Source: Sepioteuthis lessoniana (Eukaryota > Mollusca > Cephalopoda > Myopsida > Loliginidae). Taken from it: a DNA stretch of 64,000 bases. The notes beneath the pieces were generated by a model. That model was not told the DNA's origin. It saw only the letters and a program-made list of their open reading frames with translations, and ran no database searches. The position numbers and the translations under genes are program-made. The DNA lies in the NCBI GenBank assembly GCA_963585895.1, contig OY757921.1:52887669-52951668 (forward strand), given 5' to 3'. Below, piece by piece: positions 1-40,459 of the stretch (position 1 is the first letter of the stretch; each line of letters starts with the position of its first letter).

Positions 1-249
1 TGTAGTCTACTCTTAAATATGTATGAAGCATTATTTTTGGATCATCCCTTCGTGATGACATTCCTTTTGGTCATAAGTGACGAGAATTGTGATTTTGATT
101 TGGTTTGTTTAAGTTTACTCGGGGGCATGAATCCTTATGGGTTATTTAGTGCCAACATTTGCCCTATTTTTAAATGTTTGATTATAATAATATTTGTTCA
201 TATTTTTCACATTATATTGCAATCGTTTATTTTTAACCACACTTTTTAC

Positions 250-411
250 TTTTACGTTCACTTTAGGACAAATACCCCTGGGAAAGGTATGAACCCCTTA
301 TCCTCCCAAAGGTTAAATAGAACCACTACTGTTCTTAAAGAAGAATGGCTTTGGCATTAAATAACCTACAAAGGTTGATATGCCATTAAACAAAGAAACC
401 AAACCAAACCA
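250..411 (+). mobile_element. SINE 3' portion (GGGAAAGGTATGAA family)
   Basis: Contains AATACCCCTGGGAAAGGTATG, a central domain shared with the SINEs at 29815, 43996 and 45175, then a 3' tail GGCATTAAATAACCTACAAA ending in an (ACCAA)n run at 388-411. The tail resembles the 3' end of the LINE at 49380-49442 read on the minus strand. The 5' tRNA-like head is not recognisable here. Positions 1-249 hold AT-rich sequence; a reversed tail-like scrap (GGGTTATTTAGTGCC) lies at 139-153. Confidence 0.6.
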
Positions 412-419
412 AACATTTT

Positions 420-590
420 GTGATTAGCCTATAATCATCATTTTTTGCACCCATATGAAATCAAGCACTCGTATATAATACAAATAATATGCACACACTT
501 TCATAGTTTCAAGCATTCTTATCTAATGTCAATAATTTATACACATAATAACGTTTTCAAGTAACTTGGTGATAATTTCCATAATGTCAT
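420..590 (+). repeat. AT-rich 'TTTCAAG-TATTC' dispersed repeat, fragment
   Basis: Short related phrases (ATCAAGCACTCGTATATAAT, TTTCAAGCATTCTTATCTAA) recur about every 50-60 bp. The same phrasing appears near 22990-23580, 30880-31090 and, reversed, 39240-39450. Family unknown. Confidence 0.4.
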
Positions 591-594
591 TGAT

Positions 595-1500
595 AGATTA
601 CTCTCCAGAAATTATGTAATTGTTGGAGGTGATTTTAATGCTCGTGCAAGAACTGGTGATACCTACAATAGGTACGTCTTTGGTCCCTTCATGATGGCCG
701 GTGTTCAAATGGTGACCGCCTTGTCGACTTTGCCGTGACGAAGAAGTTCATAGTTTCAAGCTCCCGTTTCCAACATTCAAAGTGCCTTCCCATGTCTTGG
801 AATTCTAGCGACGGTTTTACAACCCCACAAAAATACTATTTGATCACACCTGTGTCAAAGCCCGATGGTCCTCTTGCGTACTTGATTATAACGCATACCA
901 CGGTGTTGAAACCTGTGGCGAAAATGGAACCGATCACAATCTGATCTGGGTCAGAAGGTACCACCGTCTCTGGGCGAATAAAATTCCTATTCAGTCCCTA
1001 AAAGTATGACACTATGAGATTCAAGTGTAAGGAGATTAAAGAAAAATTTGTATCTAGCTGTTCAACCGATTTATCGGCTTTGGAGCCGATGTTTGAGAAC
1101 GCTACCTGCTCCCACCTAATATTTTCAATTATGCTATCGATTGGATAACATCTAATGGACAGACAGGGTCTTCTAGAGTCACAACTGGCCAAAATTTCGC
1201 ATTGTCGAATTTGGATTATGCTGACAACATAACAGTTTTAAGGGAACGTTTTGCAGACCCCCCGTCAGAAGACAGATGTAACTTTACGATTCAGAACTCG
1301 GCATGAAGGTGGACATGCAGAAAATCAAGCTGTTGACTGAAGGATTTCAACTTGTTGAAAAACATCTGACTGATCTTGACTGCAAAATCCTTAAAGAGGT
1401 TGATTGTTTCAAGTAAGTCACTGCCACATGCCACGAGAGGAGAATATAATTGGTCGCATTGGTTACTCTCTTCTCACCTTTTATCATCAATGCTCTCCGT
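595..1500 (+). pseudogene. Degenerate non-LTR retrotransposon (endonuclease and RT scraps)
   Basis: Plus-strand frames with frameshifts and stops. At about 620 the reading IVGGDFNAR is the endonuclease/exonuclease/phosphatase motif; further on DRLVDFAVTKK and WNSSDGFTTPQK fit the same domain's C-terminal part. At about 1200 SNLDYADNITVL is the reverse-transcriptase YADD block with the second D changed to N, followed by GMKVDMQKIKLL, the usual next block. The stretch expected between these domains is largely missing, so this is an internally deleted, dead copy. Confidence 0.65.
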
Positions 1501-2640
1501 TGTGGTCTAGACAAGAAACCAAAAAGATCGGATATATCAATCTCTTGTCTGATTTATCCTCCTTTACAGCTGCCAAACGTGGCCAGTGATGGCAGGGGAC
1601 TTACGCAGACACGAGGTTTTTGATCGTTATTGTTTATGCTACACTTTTCATATTTGAAAGCAACAATTCATCTTGAACTCTGCGAACCACGCACGATCCA
1701 ATATCTCCCTCCTCTGGTGAGGTCTCCTCACGAGATGTCTTTGCTGGCTTAGTCATACTCGGTGTCAACATTCGAAAATCCATTGATCACGTCCCACCAC
1801 AGAGCTGTAGGACGTATAAACTGAAAACATGTTTCTGGACAGTGGAGCAAGATGCGAAATTGATCTTGGACCGACGTCATTATGGAGTTTACTGTGGGAA
1901 ACCCGAATGGCAGGCTGTCAATATATTGTATACCCATAAAAATATCAATAACAACAGTAATACAAATACAGGTAGTACAAACGTGTTTATTCCTTTCTTC
2001 CTTCAGTCCTTGGTGACGCGATGAGAGAGACACCAATCATAAAATCATACAATAACCATACTGTGCTGACCCCACCTCCACGTACGTCGCATCTTGTGTT
2101 GTCTAAGATCACAACCCACAACCGTTTGAGGTCCAAAATGATCTGCTTTGATCATATCCGCAAAACCCATCCGCACACTTCAACGACCGAACGTCAACTC
2201 TGGTCTTTTCAAAATCCTCCAAATTCTCAGGACATCTCTTCCGGGTACATTGTCATTCACCCACTCAATTCGCTCCAACGGCCGTCCAGTCCCATTTCCT
2301 GTCTCGGTGTTTATTATAACAGATGATGCTTGTCATATTCTTTCCATGCGGATATAAGACTGAATTTCTGGTCGCCACCCTGTAAGCTATGTGCCACTCG
2401 GCTGAACGAAAAAACTAAAAAAAAAAAAAACCTCCAAAAATCCCGCGCGTTTATATGGTGAAAACCCAGCCAGTATCAGCAAATGAGAAATCTCAACTGC
2501 CATATTCTTTGTATAAATTACGAATTTAGATTCTTCCCCTTTCGCACGGCCTCTACTCTCGGTATGTACTCCTTCATTTTGTGAGAAAAAATGCTTCTGT
2601 CCTTCCATTCTCAGCTATTCAACAATAGATTTTTTATTTC
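1500..2640. other. Probable transposon debris without a clear product
   Basis: Small overlapping frames on both strands, none recognisable. The phrase TGGTCGCCACCCTGTAAGCT at 2371-2390 recurs with one change at 4801-4820, suggesting shared repeat ends. A poly-A run is at 2416-2430. Confidence 0.35.
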
Positions 2641-3180
2641 CTATTTTCAACTAAAATCGCTTTTCTTCCTAAAAGTATACTACATATATACACACCGTCC
2701 TCTCACACCAATTTAAACATATACACCGTATAATTCTTACTTATTTACACTCACATATCAACTCACATACCGGCACGCGATTAATCTAACACCCCTTCCC
2801 TAACCAAAAATTAAATAAAAATTGAAAATTAAGTAAAAAATTTACGTCTAAATTAGTTTTTGCTTTAAAACATCAGTAAAATTGTTACGTCTTAAAAACA
2901 CTGTTTCTATCCGACTAATCCCTGCTTTTTACCTTATGTTTCTATTTCCTTATTCCACTAAAATAACTTTTCTTTCCTAAAAAATAGATTATACATCTAT
3001 ACACACCCGTCCTCTCACATCTATCTACATATATACACATACCAAATAACCCGTGCTTATTTACACTCACATATCAACTCACACACTTGCACGCAACTAC
3101 TCATCTTACACTCTCCTCAAAAAAAAAAAAAAGAAAAATCTTAAACGTTTAAATAAATCTTATATGCGCCTAAAAACGTG
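2640..3180. repeat. Two-copy tandem-like AT-rich repeat, about 316-bp spacing
   Basis: The phrase TTATTTACACTCACATATCA occurs at about 2741 and again about 316 bp later, inside longer matching blocks that share CTAAAAT, TTTTCTTTCC, ACACACC.GTCCTCTCACA and ACGTCTTAAA. Copies are diverged (roughly three quarters identical by eye). No coding. Confidence 0.55.
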
Positions 3181-3339
3181 AAACAAAATGCTACGTCTTG
3201 ACCTCATAAACTTTTATCCAAAAGCGTGGTTAAATATGCTGCGACTAAAAATATATAATTTCCGGCTAATAAACGTGGCAAAAAAATTATATATATATAT
3301 ATATATAAACAATACTTTATAGCCAGGCAATGAAGATTT

Positions 3340-4190
3340 CTTGCCCGCATGTATGTTTTCAGGGATTTTTCCTCCTTTCCCACGGCTCCGATCCCTTAAG
3401 CCATATCCATTTAGCAGCATTTAACGCTTTTGCTGAGATCTCTTTCAACGCCCTTGATCTCGCTGCGCCCAATATTCCTATCTTTGCGAGTGCTTTGCAA
3501 AACGACTGAATCGCGAATTCACTGCAACCGACTTCTATGGGATCATAGTTTATTCTCCAGGCCTTGTGCTGGCATTGCTCAAACAATTCCTGGTATTTGG
3601 ATATTTTCCTCTCATTCGCTATAATCATGACACGGTCTATTCCCAAATTATACATTGCTTCGTTCTGTCTGAGTATAATACCAGATCCGGACGAAGTGAT
3701 GTTTCCGCAATATGTCAGGGGAACCTCAGTTGTGTCTCCAGATCAACTACCAACTGCCAATCATCTGCGGAAGATAACATATTTGACCTTACTCTGTTCT
3801 GTTTTTCCGCTTGTGCTCCCTCTTTAACGAAGATAATCCGATCTATTTTCCTGCGTGGTTGGTATTTTAGTTTCTCCCTTAATATGATTCTTAACTCCTC
3901 GAGGAGTTGGCGCTCCTCCGTCTTTGCCTTCTTGTATTGTTTCTTGTCAGATCTTGACTATTTCCTCAATTCCTTAATTCTTATCACTCTACGATTAGAA
4001 CTGTAGTTCTTCATTGGTTGACGGGGCTCGACGCATCCAAATCTATATAACACTATGGTGTAAATGATCTTCGTCATGAATTCCAGTCGTTTGTCTGCGT
4101 CCCCCTTTGCACTTGACTGTAATATGCCACATATCTCGACATCGAAATCAATCCAGGTCCTCTTGTTGTTCGCAGGGGGCACTTGATCTT
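3340..4190 (-). pseudogene. Degenerate LINE-type ORF (C-terminal nuclease-like part)
   Basis: Minus-strand frames read PPANNKRTWIDFDVEICGIL at about 4180, a region I recognise as common in metazoan LINE polyproteins before the RT, then SSADDWQLVVDLETQLRFP, SLRPDLVLYSDRTKQCIIWE near 3700 and KYQELFEQCQHKAWRINYDP below it. The spacing RPDLVL..IIWELTV resembles a PD-(D/E)xK nuclease core. The whole RT appears deleted between the first and second blocks. Frameshifts and stops show it is inactive. Confidence 0.6.
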
Positions 4191-5190
4191 TCTGGATGAT
4201 ACGCCCTAAGTAAGTGAAATTGAAGCTTGGAGGGTCTGAGCTCTGTGGGGTGACTCCTGGCTCTGGACCTCCTCCGTTTTACCAGGTATTATGCCTGTAC
4301 TTTGCTCCTTATTTCATTCCTGAAGGTATTTCATCCTGCTTTGGTGGATCTTTAGGCCTCTTGACTTCTTACACGTTTTACCACAAAGGCATCTCAAAGT
4401 CTTTTGGGCATTTCTGTCCGTTTCCCTGATATCTGCCCTAATTGGGATCTCTTCCACCACCCCTCTCAGGATCCCATGAGGGTATGAAACTTCAATGTGA
4501 CTCGTAGTATTTTTTGGTTACTCCTCGGGAAGCATGCAAATTGGGTAGCTAACCCGCATTGCCCTTGTTCCTGTCTTTCTGGGATGTTATTTGTCTCTCC
4601 AAAGTGTCATCCGGTCTTTTCCCAGGTCGCCAACTGGTCTTTTCCCAGACGTCACTGCAAGTAACAGTTTATAGTCTTGTGATACATCCATAAAATGCAT
4701 ACAGGATGGTCATCAGTGATGCACAACTCTCACCGCAAATTTCGGGTTCTTGTACATTAAATTAGCTCAAGTAGCAACCCTGACCAGGATCCGGAATTCC
4801 TGGTCGCCAACCTGTAAGCTTAATTATATAGCAAATAATCTCAGACCATCATGCTTAATCGGCTTTCATTCGGGACACAGTGAGTTCATTGGAAAGAGCC
4901 TACTCAACCGACCTAGGGTGAATGCTTTCACGCACACTCACATAATTATCATTCGTTTGAGCACTTTTATATGCTTTCAAGCATTCATATCCAATAATAA
5001 TATTTTTCACAACAGATATCTTTTACAGCTACTATTATTGCCGATCAGAGTACACCTGTTTTAATTGTAACGAAAGGAAATTTCATACTCCCTTGAGCTC
5101 CAGAACTGGAGCCTGACCACCGGATAGAGTTTAGTATCATACCCAGAGGACGGGAAAAATGAGAAAGTAAAAGATAATTCTTTATTATTT
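4191..5190. other. Repeat-derived sequence below gene 1 exon 15
   Basis: 4191-4700 continues as apparent LINE-derived sequence without a readable domain. 4750-5150 has the CTGGTCGCCAACCTGTAAGC phrase shared with 2370 and GCTTTCAAGCATTCATATCC, akin to the AT-rich dispersed repeat. Homology to the other unit's intron begins at about 5190 (compare 16610). Confidence 0.4.
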
Positions 5191-5436
5191 AAATTTCATT
5201 AGCCATTGTTACTAATTTATAAATCATGAACATATTGAACACCCTGTATAAATAAAATGCAATATACGAGGTTCTATGAAGTAGGGGCATTCGATCATGA
5301 AATATTTCGACACCTGCAATCTTTCGTTGACATTTTATGTTGACATAGGCCCGAAATTTGTATTTATGTATTAAAAACACATGCATCATTAGAATTCCTC
5401 TGATCAGCAAGTACCATCATGGTCCAAGAGGCTTAC

Positions 5437-33149
<27,713 letters not shown>

Positions 33150-33205
33150 CTTACCTGAGAATGTAGCCACGATTCAAGTTTCGGACTTGAGTTTATATAT
33201 AATCA
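33150..33205 (-). promoter_or_regulatory. Core promoter and short 5' leader of gene 1
   Basis: On the minus strand TATATAAA occupies 33199-33192, about 50 nt before the ATG. A start of transcription about 30 nt downstream would leave a leader of roughly 20 nt. The leader ends in CAGGTAAGATGG, so a consensus 5' splice site overlaps the start codon. The TATA call is a motif match only. Confidence 0.5.
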
Positions 33206-33249
33206 GTTAACAATTGAAAATCACGTGATGATTAGTAATTATTTGTTGA

Positions 33250-33890
33250 ATCGTGATTGTATTATAAATATTTACTCATCCCTTTTTTCTTATCGAATTA
33301 CTAGTAAATAATAATCAATGATAAAAGGGTGTAAAGAAAAAGAAAAAAACGAAGAGACGCAGAATTTTTATTGCGTAACTTGGATTTTTTGAAAACGTTC
33401 ATACTGGTGTCAATAATGACTGAAAATATCGATAGAATCAATTCGATTCGCTGAGTCTGTCCGATTAAGCAAATACACTACACTGCACAAAGACATAGAA
33501 CTGAGACATCTGTTGAAACATATATAATATTTACTTTTGTTTGTTTGATGTGCAATAAATACCTCTTTTTCTGTTTGTCTCAGCATCTTACGGTGATTTG
33601 GATGGATTGTTTTGCTAAGGATAAAGAAAATTTTTTGATGGACAAATGTGATTTGATACACACATTTGCCTACTACACAAGCATACATAGACACACACAC
33701 GTGTGTGCACATCATGCGCATATAAACTCACTCACACATATAAACATGATGGTGAATCAATGAATTATTAGCTTCGTACGTAAAAAAAATTGTCTAAAAT
33801 TTTTACGGTTTTACTTAATTAAGTGATTATCATTAACCCCTTAATTTATTTTCCATTCTTAGGCTACAAAGATATTGAGGTACGTAGTTA
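33250..33890. other. Upstream flank of gene 1
   Basis: AT-rich intergenic DNA with no supported coding region. Could hold further regulatory sequence, but none is identified. Confidence 0.35.
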
Positions 33891-33924
33891 TCCAACTCTT
33901 CCTCCGGGAAGACAATATTATATA

Positions 33925-34150
33925 AGGTAAATCTGTAAGTCGAGTAAAGCTGATTTGAACCAGTTTTACTTCTCTTTCACCAGTTACTACACTAAAGAAC
34001 TCAGTGTGCCTAACTTTTTGCCAAAAGAACAGATTCATTCATGCTTTTCCCAAAAGCGTTTAGTGAAATGTGTATTGTTTCGTTCCGAATTTGAACACAA
34101 GTCACCATTTTTTCCTCCGACAATAATCATTATACAATTGATGTACTTAA
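33925..34150 (-). mobile_element. Degenerate SINE (GGGAAAGGTATGAA family)
   Basis: Aligns on the minus strand with 29815-30108: GTGACTTGTGTTCAAATTCG (B-box region) and a body with CTTTTGGGAAAAGCATGAAT. Heavily mutated. Confidence 0.55.
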
Positions 34151-35391
34151 TTACAGGTATTCAAATAAATTGATTTTTCATGTATATATTAAGCAGATGG
34201 GTGGTTTTATTAATCTGTTGTTTATGCTACAATTTCAAAGCCACAGTGTCCCTCAAATTCTATGTGTGTGTGTGTGTACTTCTCAGTCTGGGCGAGGATC
34301 ACAGCCACAATGAAAAAAAATGGACCTAATTTTTAAAAATAGAAACTGATTTGACCTCAGGTTTCTAACACAGATAGCTTGACGTGCGGAGTTATTTGAG
34401 AAACCTTTTGATCAAAAAGTATAAGGTTATGGCTTTTAAAGTATATTTTTTTACCTCCTAGATAGTAGAATGGGTGAGGTCACATCCATATTACTCATAT
34501 GGTCTTAATTAATTGGAAGTTCATGTGTACATAATGAAACAAGTCTCGATATATTTGCAAAAATCACTTGTCATATCATGAACTAAGAGACTTTTAGAAA
34601 CGTGTCAAAATTTTCCTTGTGTTTACAACTCTATTTGTGCATGTATCTTTTTTAGCCTTACTTTAGGCGAATATTTAAAAAAGTGCTCGGTAATGAGAAT
34701 AAAAATCTAATCAACGAATGAGCATAACATCCACGTTTTACCCTTTATTCTATAGTCAAGTATTGGACTACTTCATACATTAATCATACTTAAATGAGGA
34801 AACCTAATGGTTGAAATGAAAAAAATGTAACTACATATTCATTATCGTAGAAAGAGGATTCTCTGTCCAGGGATCAAATTCTTCTCGAGTTTGTTTGCGT
34901 TTCAATTCACGTTAATATATTTTGGAAAAGCATAATTCCACTGCATCATCGCCGAATTATGAGTAAAAAGAAAAGAAGAATAGGTTCTTTCGCAGTAGAA
35001 CATCAACCGGTCTAGTAGGGGAACTCTGAGTCCAGACCATCGATACTCGACTTAAAAATTACATCGTGACACATATTGCTTGTTGCAGAAGTGTTTGCTA
35101 AATGCCTATTTAAAACCGATGCTTTCATGGTTTTAATGGTATTAGCTTTAAAATTGATAATTGTATACAGCATCAGAGCAAAAGTAACATCATTCCTGTA
35201 ATTTCGTTGTTTTTATGACATATCAAGGATATTGCAAAAATGAACACTCGCTCTCCAAATATAGATGCTGTCATGAATTTTCCAGTGCTAACATTTCTTC
35301 AGCAACGACAAAATTTCTCTAGTGCTGTAGTGACACTATGAGTCGGATATATGTATACACACGTGTCTGTGTGCACTCATACATGTGTGCG

Positions 35392-35425
<34 letters not shown>

Positions 35426-36900
35426 CGCCCACGCGCACACCCACACCCACACAGACATACACACATATATATGTGGCAAGATGAGTTAGATTCGGCCTGG
35501 GTATCAAATTTCAAATGTTAGGAAAACCCATTAACTTGATTAAGCAAATCAAGATAAGAAAATGTTTGGCCACGGACGTGGGTAAGTGTTAAGTACTTGT
35601 CGGGTACTGGTCAAAAACTTAAAAGAGTCTGAATTTAATGTCTCTATATCGGAGACGGCCAGTCTAGGAAATATTTTTATGTCCAGTTTTTTTAAGAGAG
35701 AAATGGCTCCCAAAAAGATTATGGGTTTATTCATGGGTGTCCCATTAGCCGGAAATAATAATGAAACATTCTGTAAATATACAGGTACATTTTGGGTCCA
35801 AGCAGTTAGACTTAGTTTGGGTTCGAGGAAAGTTGATTAAGCCGGGACAAAGAAACAACGAACAGCGATATTACCAGCTGGACCTAGTTAGTTAAGATAA
35901 TCTTTTGCCAGCTGAAACTCTTACTAGAACTAATTATCCACAAAGTGTTACACGCTCCCTATCCTCCCTTGACGTTTAACCACAAAGTTGTTGTTATTGT
36001 GTTTTCGTTCTTTTCCCTGTGAACCTGCTTCTCGCTTGATCCGGCCACACATAAGTTCTCGACGTGGACTTAGAAACTAATGCAACGAGCTGCAGAAGCT
36101 CACACTGTTAATCACTCAATCACGAAATGTTTTACACTATTAATGCAATTTCCAAACATGCTTCACACAGCTAATAAAAATATTTGTTCACAGTCTTCTA
36201 AAATAATAGACAATTGTGAAAAAAAGTGATTGCTCCTTTTATTACATTGAGCTATATCATTATAAATTATCTGGCCCTGTCCTTTCGAAAAACGCTTCTA
36301 ATGGAGCTGTAGATAAAATTTTACAAGAAATTAAAAGTAAAATAATCAAAACACAGACACTGAAACATAGTCACCGACGACTGCTATGACGATGATTTTG
36401 AGCGTCTGATGTGAGGAAAAACACAAAGACAACTCTCCGCAAATGTTTGACCTTTCGTTGCTTTATTCCCTGCGTTTAGTTGATGATGGCAGAGAAAAAA
36501 GGTGGAAATGTGCCTGGCATGTTCTTTGTTCTTGCAAGGACCAATATTTTTGTGTCTTTGGTTGGTTCATTCGCTCTAAGTCCAAGCTATAACTTAGATC
36601 ACCTAAGTCTCCAGCCTCCAAAGATAGATAATAAAAGTTTTCTTTCCTTTACTTCTCAAAACCCCCAAACTCAACTTATGCATTGAGTTGTTGGCAAACC
36701 CAACGGCAATTTAGATGGCGGATCGAGTATGCTGGAATGGTCAATCGTTGGTTAATTTCTGTTTTCTGTTTGGGGTGTAAGATAAAGCGTATCTTTTTAC
36801 ACCAAGTCTACGGTACAAGATTTAGAATTTTTTCAACTTTTCTGTTTTACGCTGTTTTTTTTTTTTAAATTTTTATAACTTATCTATCCGCACTCTGCAG
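34150..36900. other. Intergenic DNA between genes 1 and 2, part 1
   Basis: No supported gene. Contains a compound microsatellite at 35390-35425 with CACACCC-rich flank. Frames at 35586-35840 (84 codons) and 36480-36686 are open but show no domain. Confidence 0.4.
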
Positions 36901-36929
36901 CCACTCGTTTAGTATGTTACATCATTCAA

Positions 36930-37130
36930 ATTCATTCTAATCTTTGAAGCGGACACTTCTTGAAACAAATTACAAACACTGTAGCCTTGAACACTTTGCT
37001 GTAGGTTACTGTGCAAAACGTTTTAGTTATATTTTAGAAGGATTAAAATTCATATTTACTCATCATAATCCATTAACAAAGGCATTTCAGACAATACTGA
37101 CAAATTCTTTTTTTAACTTTCGTTAACTTA
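36930..37130 (+). pseudogene. Ty3/gypsy-like RNase H fragment
   Basis: The frame reads LLETNYKHCSLEHFAVGYCA then KRFSYILEGLKFIFTHHNPL, matching the RNase H segment of gypsy pol (E.NY...E..AV......F..YL.G..F...TDHNPL) with the catalytic TDH altered to THH. Only this short piece is present, so it is a dead fragment. Confidence 0.55.
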
Positions 37131-38690
37131 ACATACCTAACAAAAATTATATGTGAGATTCAAGAAGGACTATGACAAGATTCCTATGTTTTTATTCAGA
37201 AATGGGACAAAATTTTCAATTTCCTTTATGAAATCAATGTAAGCTCATACAGGACTTATATTTGATCATATTGTCCGATTAGGAAATGTGTATTTCGTGG
37301 TGGATATTTATCAAGCTTTGATGAGTACGACTCATGGCAAAGCGCAAGAAGTGGAATCGAAAGATTTTGTTAAAATCTTTTGATTGCATTGTTTGAAAAC
37401 CAGCATCCAAATTCATTAAGGATCGAACTTGTACAACTGAATTGTTTACAAGAGGAATTAGCTAATAATCAAACCAGGAAAGGCCTTATAAAGAAGATAA
37501 TGAATGTCTTGAAAATCAATAAGATTGGTCCTCGCAAACAGTGTTACATTTCACAAACAAGTGTTCTGGCTGTCAATGATAGTTTATATAAATTTCGGTA
37601 TCAATGGATAATTCGGGATTTTAATGCTTTTCTTGCATTCCATGAGACAATTATACTTCTAAATTGTCATATAAATAATGACAAATTTTTTTTTCTATTT
37701 TTGTGAGGGAATTTGTTTTAAATCAGTCAGTCTACAAACATATTTATCCGACCACCTTTTACATTCTTAGCCGGATTCATTACAGATGTTTGCATCTTCG
37801 TATCGGTCATATTTTCGTCCACAGTGGTGCATTATCATTATTGAAATAATAAAAAACCCTGTAATGATTATCTTCGATTTTTGCACCACAAAATGAAACT
37901 ACTTCTTATGCTATTATCTTATTTTAACTGACGAATTTCCCTTCCGCCATAACCGCTAAGATTTCACCTTCAAAGAATTTTTAGTCCTATTTATGTAAAC
38001 TCTTTTGGCCATGATTATTTGATTTTTACTTCCGAAAGATATCTACTTCTTAAAAGTTGTTTTTGGAAAGTGGTTGTGATTTCCCCGAGAGGTAACCAAG
38101 TAAGATAATTTACATTTAGAGAAAACAAAAGTCCTTTTCAAAATTCTAAGAAAATTACGATTTATTTCTCAGATACATTACAAAATAATGAATTAACTAT
38201 GTAGTTTGTTTATCTATCTATTTACTTATCAACTATAAATAATGTATTTCTCCTTGAAAATACGTAGCTTGAAAAACTAATTATTTTTGGTAAATCAAAC
38301 TACATTTAAAACGTTTCCAAATTCTAGTCTTAAACGGTTTTAACATCAAGCAAAATGATCCTTAAAACTCTGCTTTGGTATAGAATGGACATATTTCTTT
38401 TATTCATGTAGAGTCATTATACACAAATAAGCATCTTATATTGAATTTTGTAAATCATGCAAAGAATGCTTTATGATAGTATTTCTCCTCCGTTCTGAGA
38501 TGAAAGTGGGATCATTATTTTGATGCAATGTTTATCAAAACACTACCCCTCTGAGAAATGTAAATTATCTGATCAACAGGCAAAAAGTGTTCATTTACTG
38601 CTGTCAAAGCGACTCACATATCATTATTCAATTTTCAACGCCACAAACTTGTATTAGTTTCTCAACAGAATAGTGAATCCTCTCTGTCAA
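37130..38690. other. Intergenic DNA between genes 1 and 2, part 2
   Basis: Contains a 108-codon plus-strand frame (37380-37706) starting MIALFENQHPNSLRIE. No domain recognised; its AT-rich composition does not distinguish it from chance. Confidence 0.3.
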
Positions 38691-39450
38691 CATGGCGTAG
38701 AAAATGCTGAATGCTTCCCTAGCAGATGGGTAAGACCACCCTAGAAACTAGGTGACCTGGGTATAACAATAAACTCAAACTGTTTTCTAGATATCTGAGG
38801 ATTGTAGAGTATGTCCTTATGATCATTAGTCCAAAATGGGGTGGGAATAGTTGTTAAGTCCTTTTTCAGAATGGACATGGGAGTAATTGCAATGAAGAGG
38901 TTCTATACATTCTCCAAAGAAACATTATACTTTGCTTATATCCGAAAACAAATTACAGCGGACTAATTAGAATGTTCGAGGCAATAGATTATCCCAAAAT
39001 AAATCTATATAATCCCGAACTGTAAAATAAACTGCATGTTTACTGAAGTAATTTTCCATAAATATACCTCGGAACCAAGAATACGCTAACGGTGATAAGA
39101 CGCAACCTCGGCAAAAAGCTATTCTGAGTATGAAACTAAACTGTATAAGGCGGTGAGGCTCTATTTCTTGAACGCTGAGGAGTGTGAAGTTACCACTTCG
39201 TTTTTTTCAGGTCCAAATCGATCAGTATTCTTTAGAAATACTTGAACAATATTACTGAAAAATATTTCTATTAAGAAAAATTACTTAAAGATGTACTTGT
39301 TTACTAAGGATTATTATGGGTTACTTGGAACTGTTTAACTGAGTTCAAGCAAATTGGATAGATATGATTATTCAAACAGAATAATTACTTGAAACTCCAC
39401 AAATGTATACAAGTTATTCATATTAGGAATACTTGATACCATATAACTGT
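38690..39450 (-). repeat. Dispersed repeat R1, minus-strand copy
   Basis: Reverse complement carries ATGGTATCAAGTATTCCTAA and TTTCAAGTAATT phrases at the upper end and TCTAGGGTGGTCTTACCCAT near 38730, the same order as the plus copies. Confidence 0.4.
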
Positions 39451-39775
39451 ATGCAAAAACACTTTTAAGAAACGACTTCTTAAGGTATAAATATAAATAT
39501 ACAATAAACATGATTCCATAAACTCTAAGCATAAAATAACTCTAGATGTGTTTACATGCCATTAAAATTAATCTCTTAATCAGTCATTGGCATTCAAGAC
39601 ACTGATTATTATGAATTTTATCTCAGTGAAAGCACCCCTGAAACTTCTCTTTGATATGGTATAAAGCTGCGCAATGGCAGATAGTCTTTTTGGATAATAT
39701 GGTTGATGCACTTTCCCAATTCTGTTTTACGAAAAATGTTAACCAAAAAGTATCGAGACTACGAATAAAAACTCA

Positions 39776-39817
39776 TAACATGAAGAGATAAAGTGTGTGC
39801 TCACTTTTGTGATACAC
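39776..39817 (+). mobile_element. Scrap of Tc1-like terminal inverted repeat
   Basis: CATGAAGAGATA and GTGCTCACTTTTGTGATACA match the right end of the element at 26376-27665, with the part between deleted, and it also abuts a (TA)n run. Confidence 0.7.
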
Positions 39818-39882
<65 letters not shown>

Positions 39883-39888
39883 GTGAAT

Positions 39889-39936
<48 letters not shown>
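39816..39936. repeat. (TA)n microsatellite, interrupted
   Basis: Two TA arrays separated by CATGTGAATAACA. Confidence 0.95.
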
Positions 39937-39941
<5 letters not shown>

Positions 39942-40384
39942 CGGATAGCTCCACTAAGAGATTTATATTCTTTCAATTTTTTTGTTTCGTTCTCATTCAT
40001 GTTTTCCAGTTCTTGATTTCTTCAGGGAATGTTTCAGGTTTTTTTTTCCGGTGATTGGTTTATGTTGTAGTCACTGTTTTGATGTGGTGGTTATTTCTTT
40101 TAATTCAATTATCGACTCCTTTACTTTCTCTTCCCTTTCCTTCCCTTTCAAATCGTACGTTTTGTGTCCTTTTTTGCTGTTGCACTTCTTTTTCTTTTAT
40201 TAGTCTATTTGATATGATATAAAACTTTTCCTTGATTTACTCTGGATTGTTGTGTGTGAGTATGTGTATGAGTGAAAAGTCGATATGCCATTGAGTTAAT
40301 TGGTCGTTTTTCTTCTGGACGTTAAAGTGGTTTAAGATTCAACTGGCAACTACTTTTTATTTTTTTCTGGTTGTGTGTATATAA

Positions 40385-40385
40385 A

Positions 40386-40457
<72 letters not shown>
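40385..40457. repeat. (GT)n microsatellite
   Basis: Pure GT run of about 70 bp. Confidence 0.95.
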
Positions 40458-40459
40458 CT

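Noticed and set aside
3566-4006. 146-codon plus-strand frame
   Set aside because: It is the complement of the minus-strand LINE C-terminal region, which has recognisable motifs.
37380-37706. 108-codon plus-strand frame as a gene
   Set aside because: No recognisable domain, no splice or promoter context; kept only as a remark in the intergenic entry.
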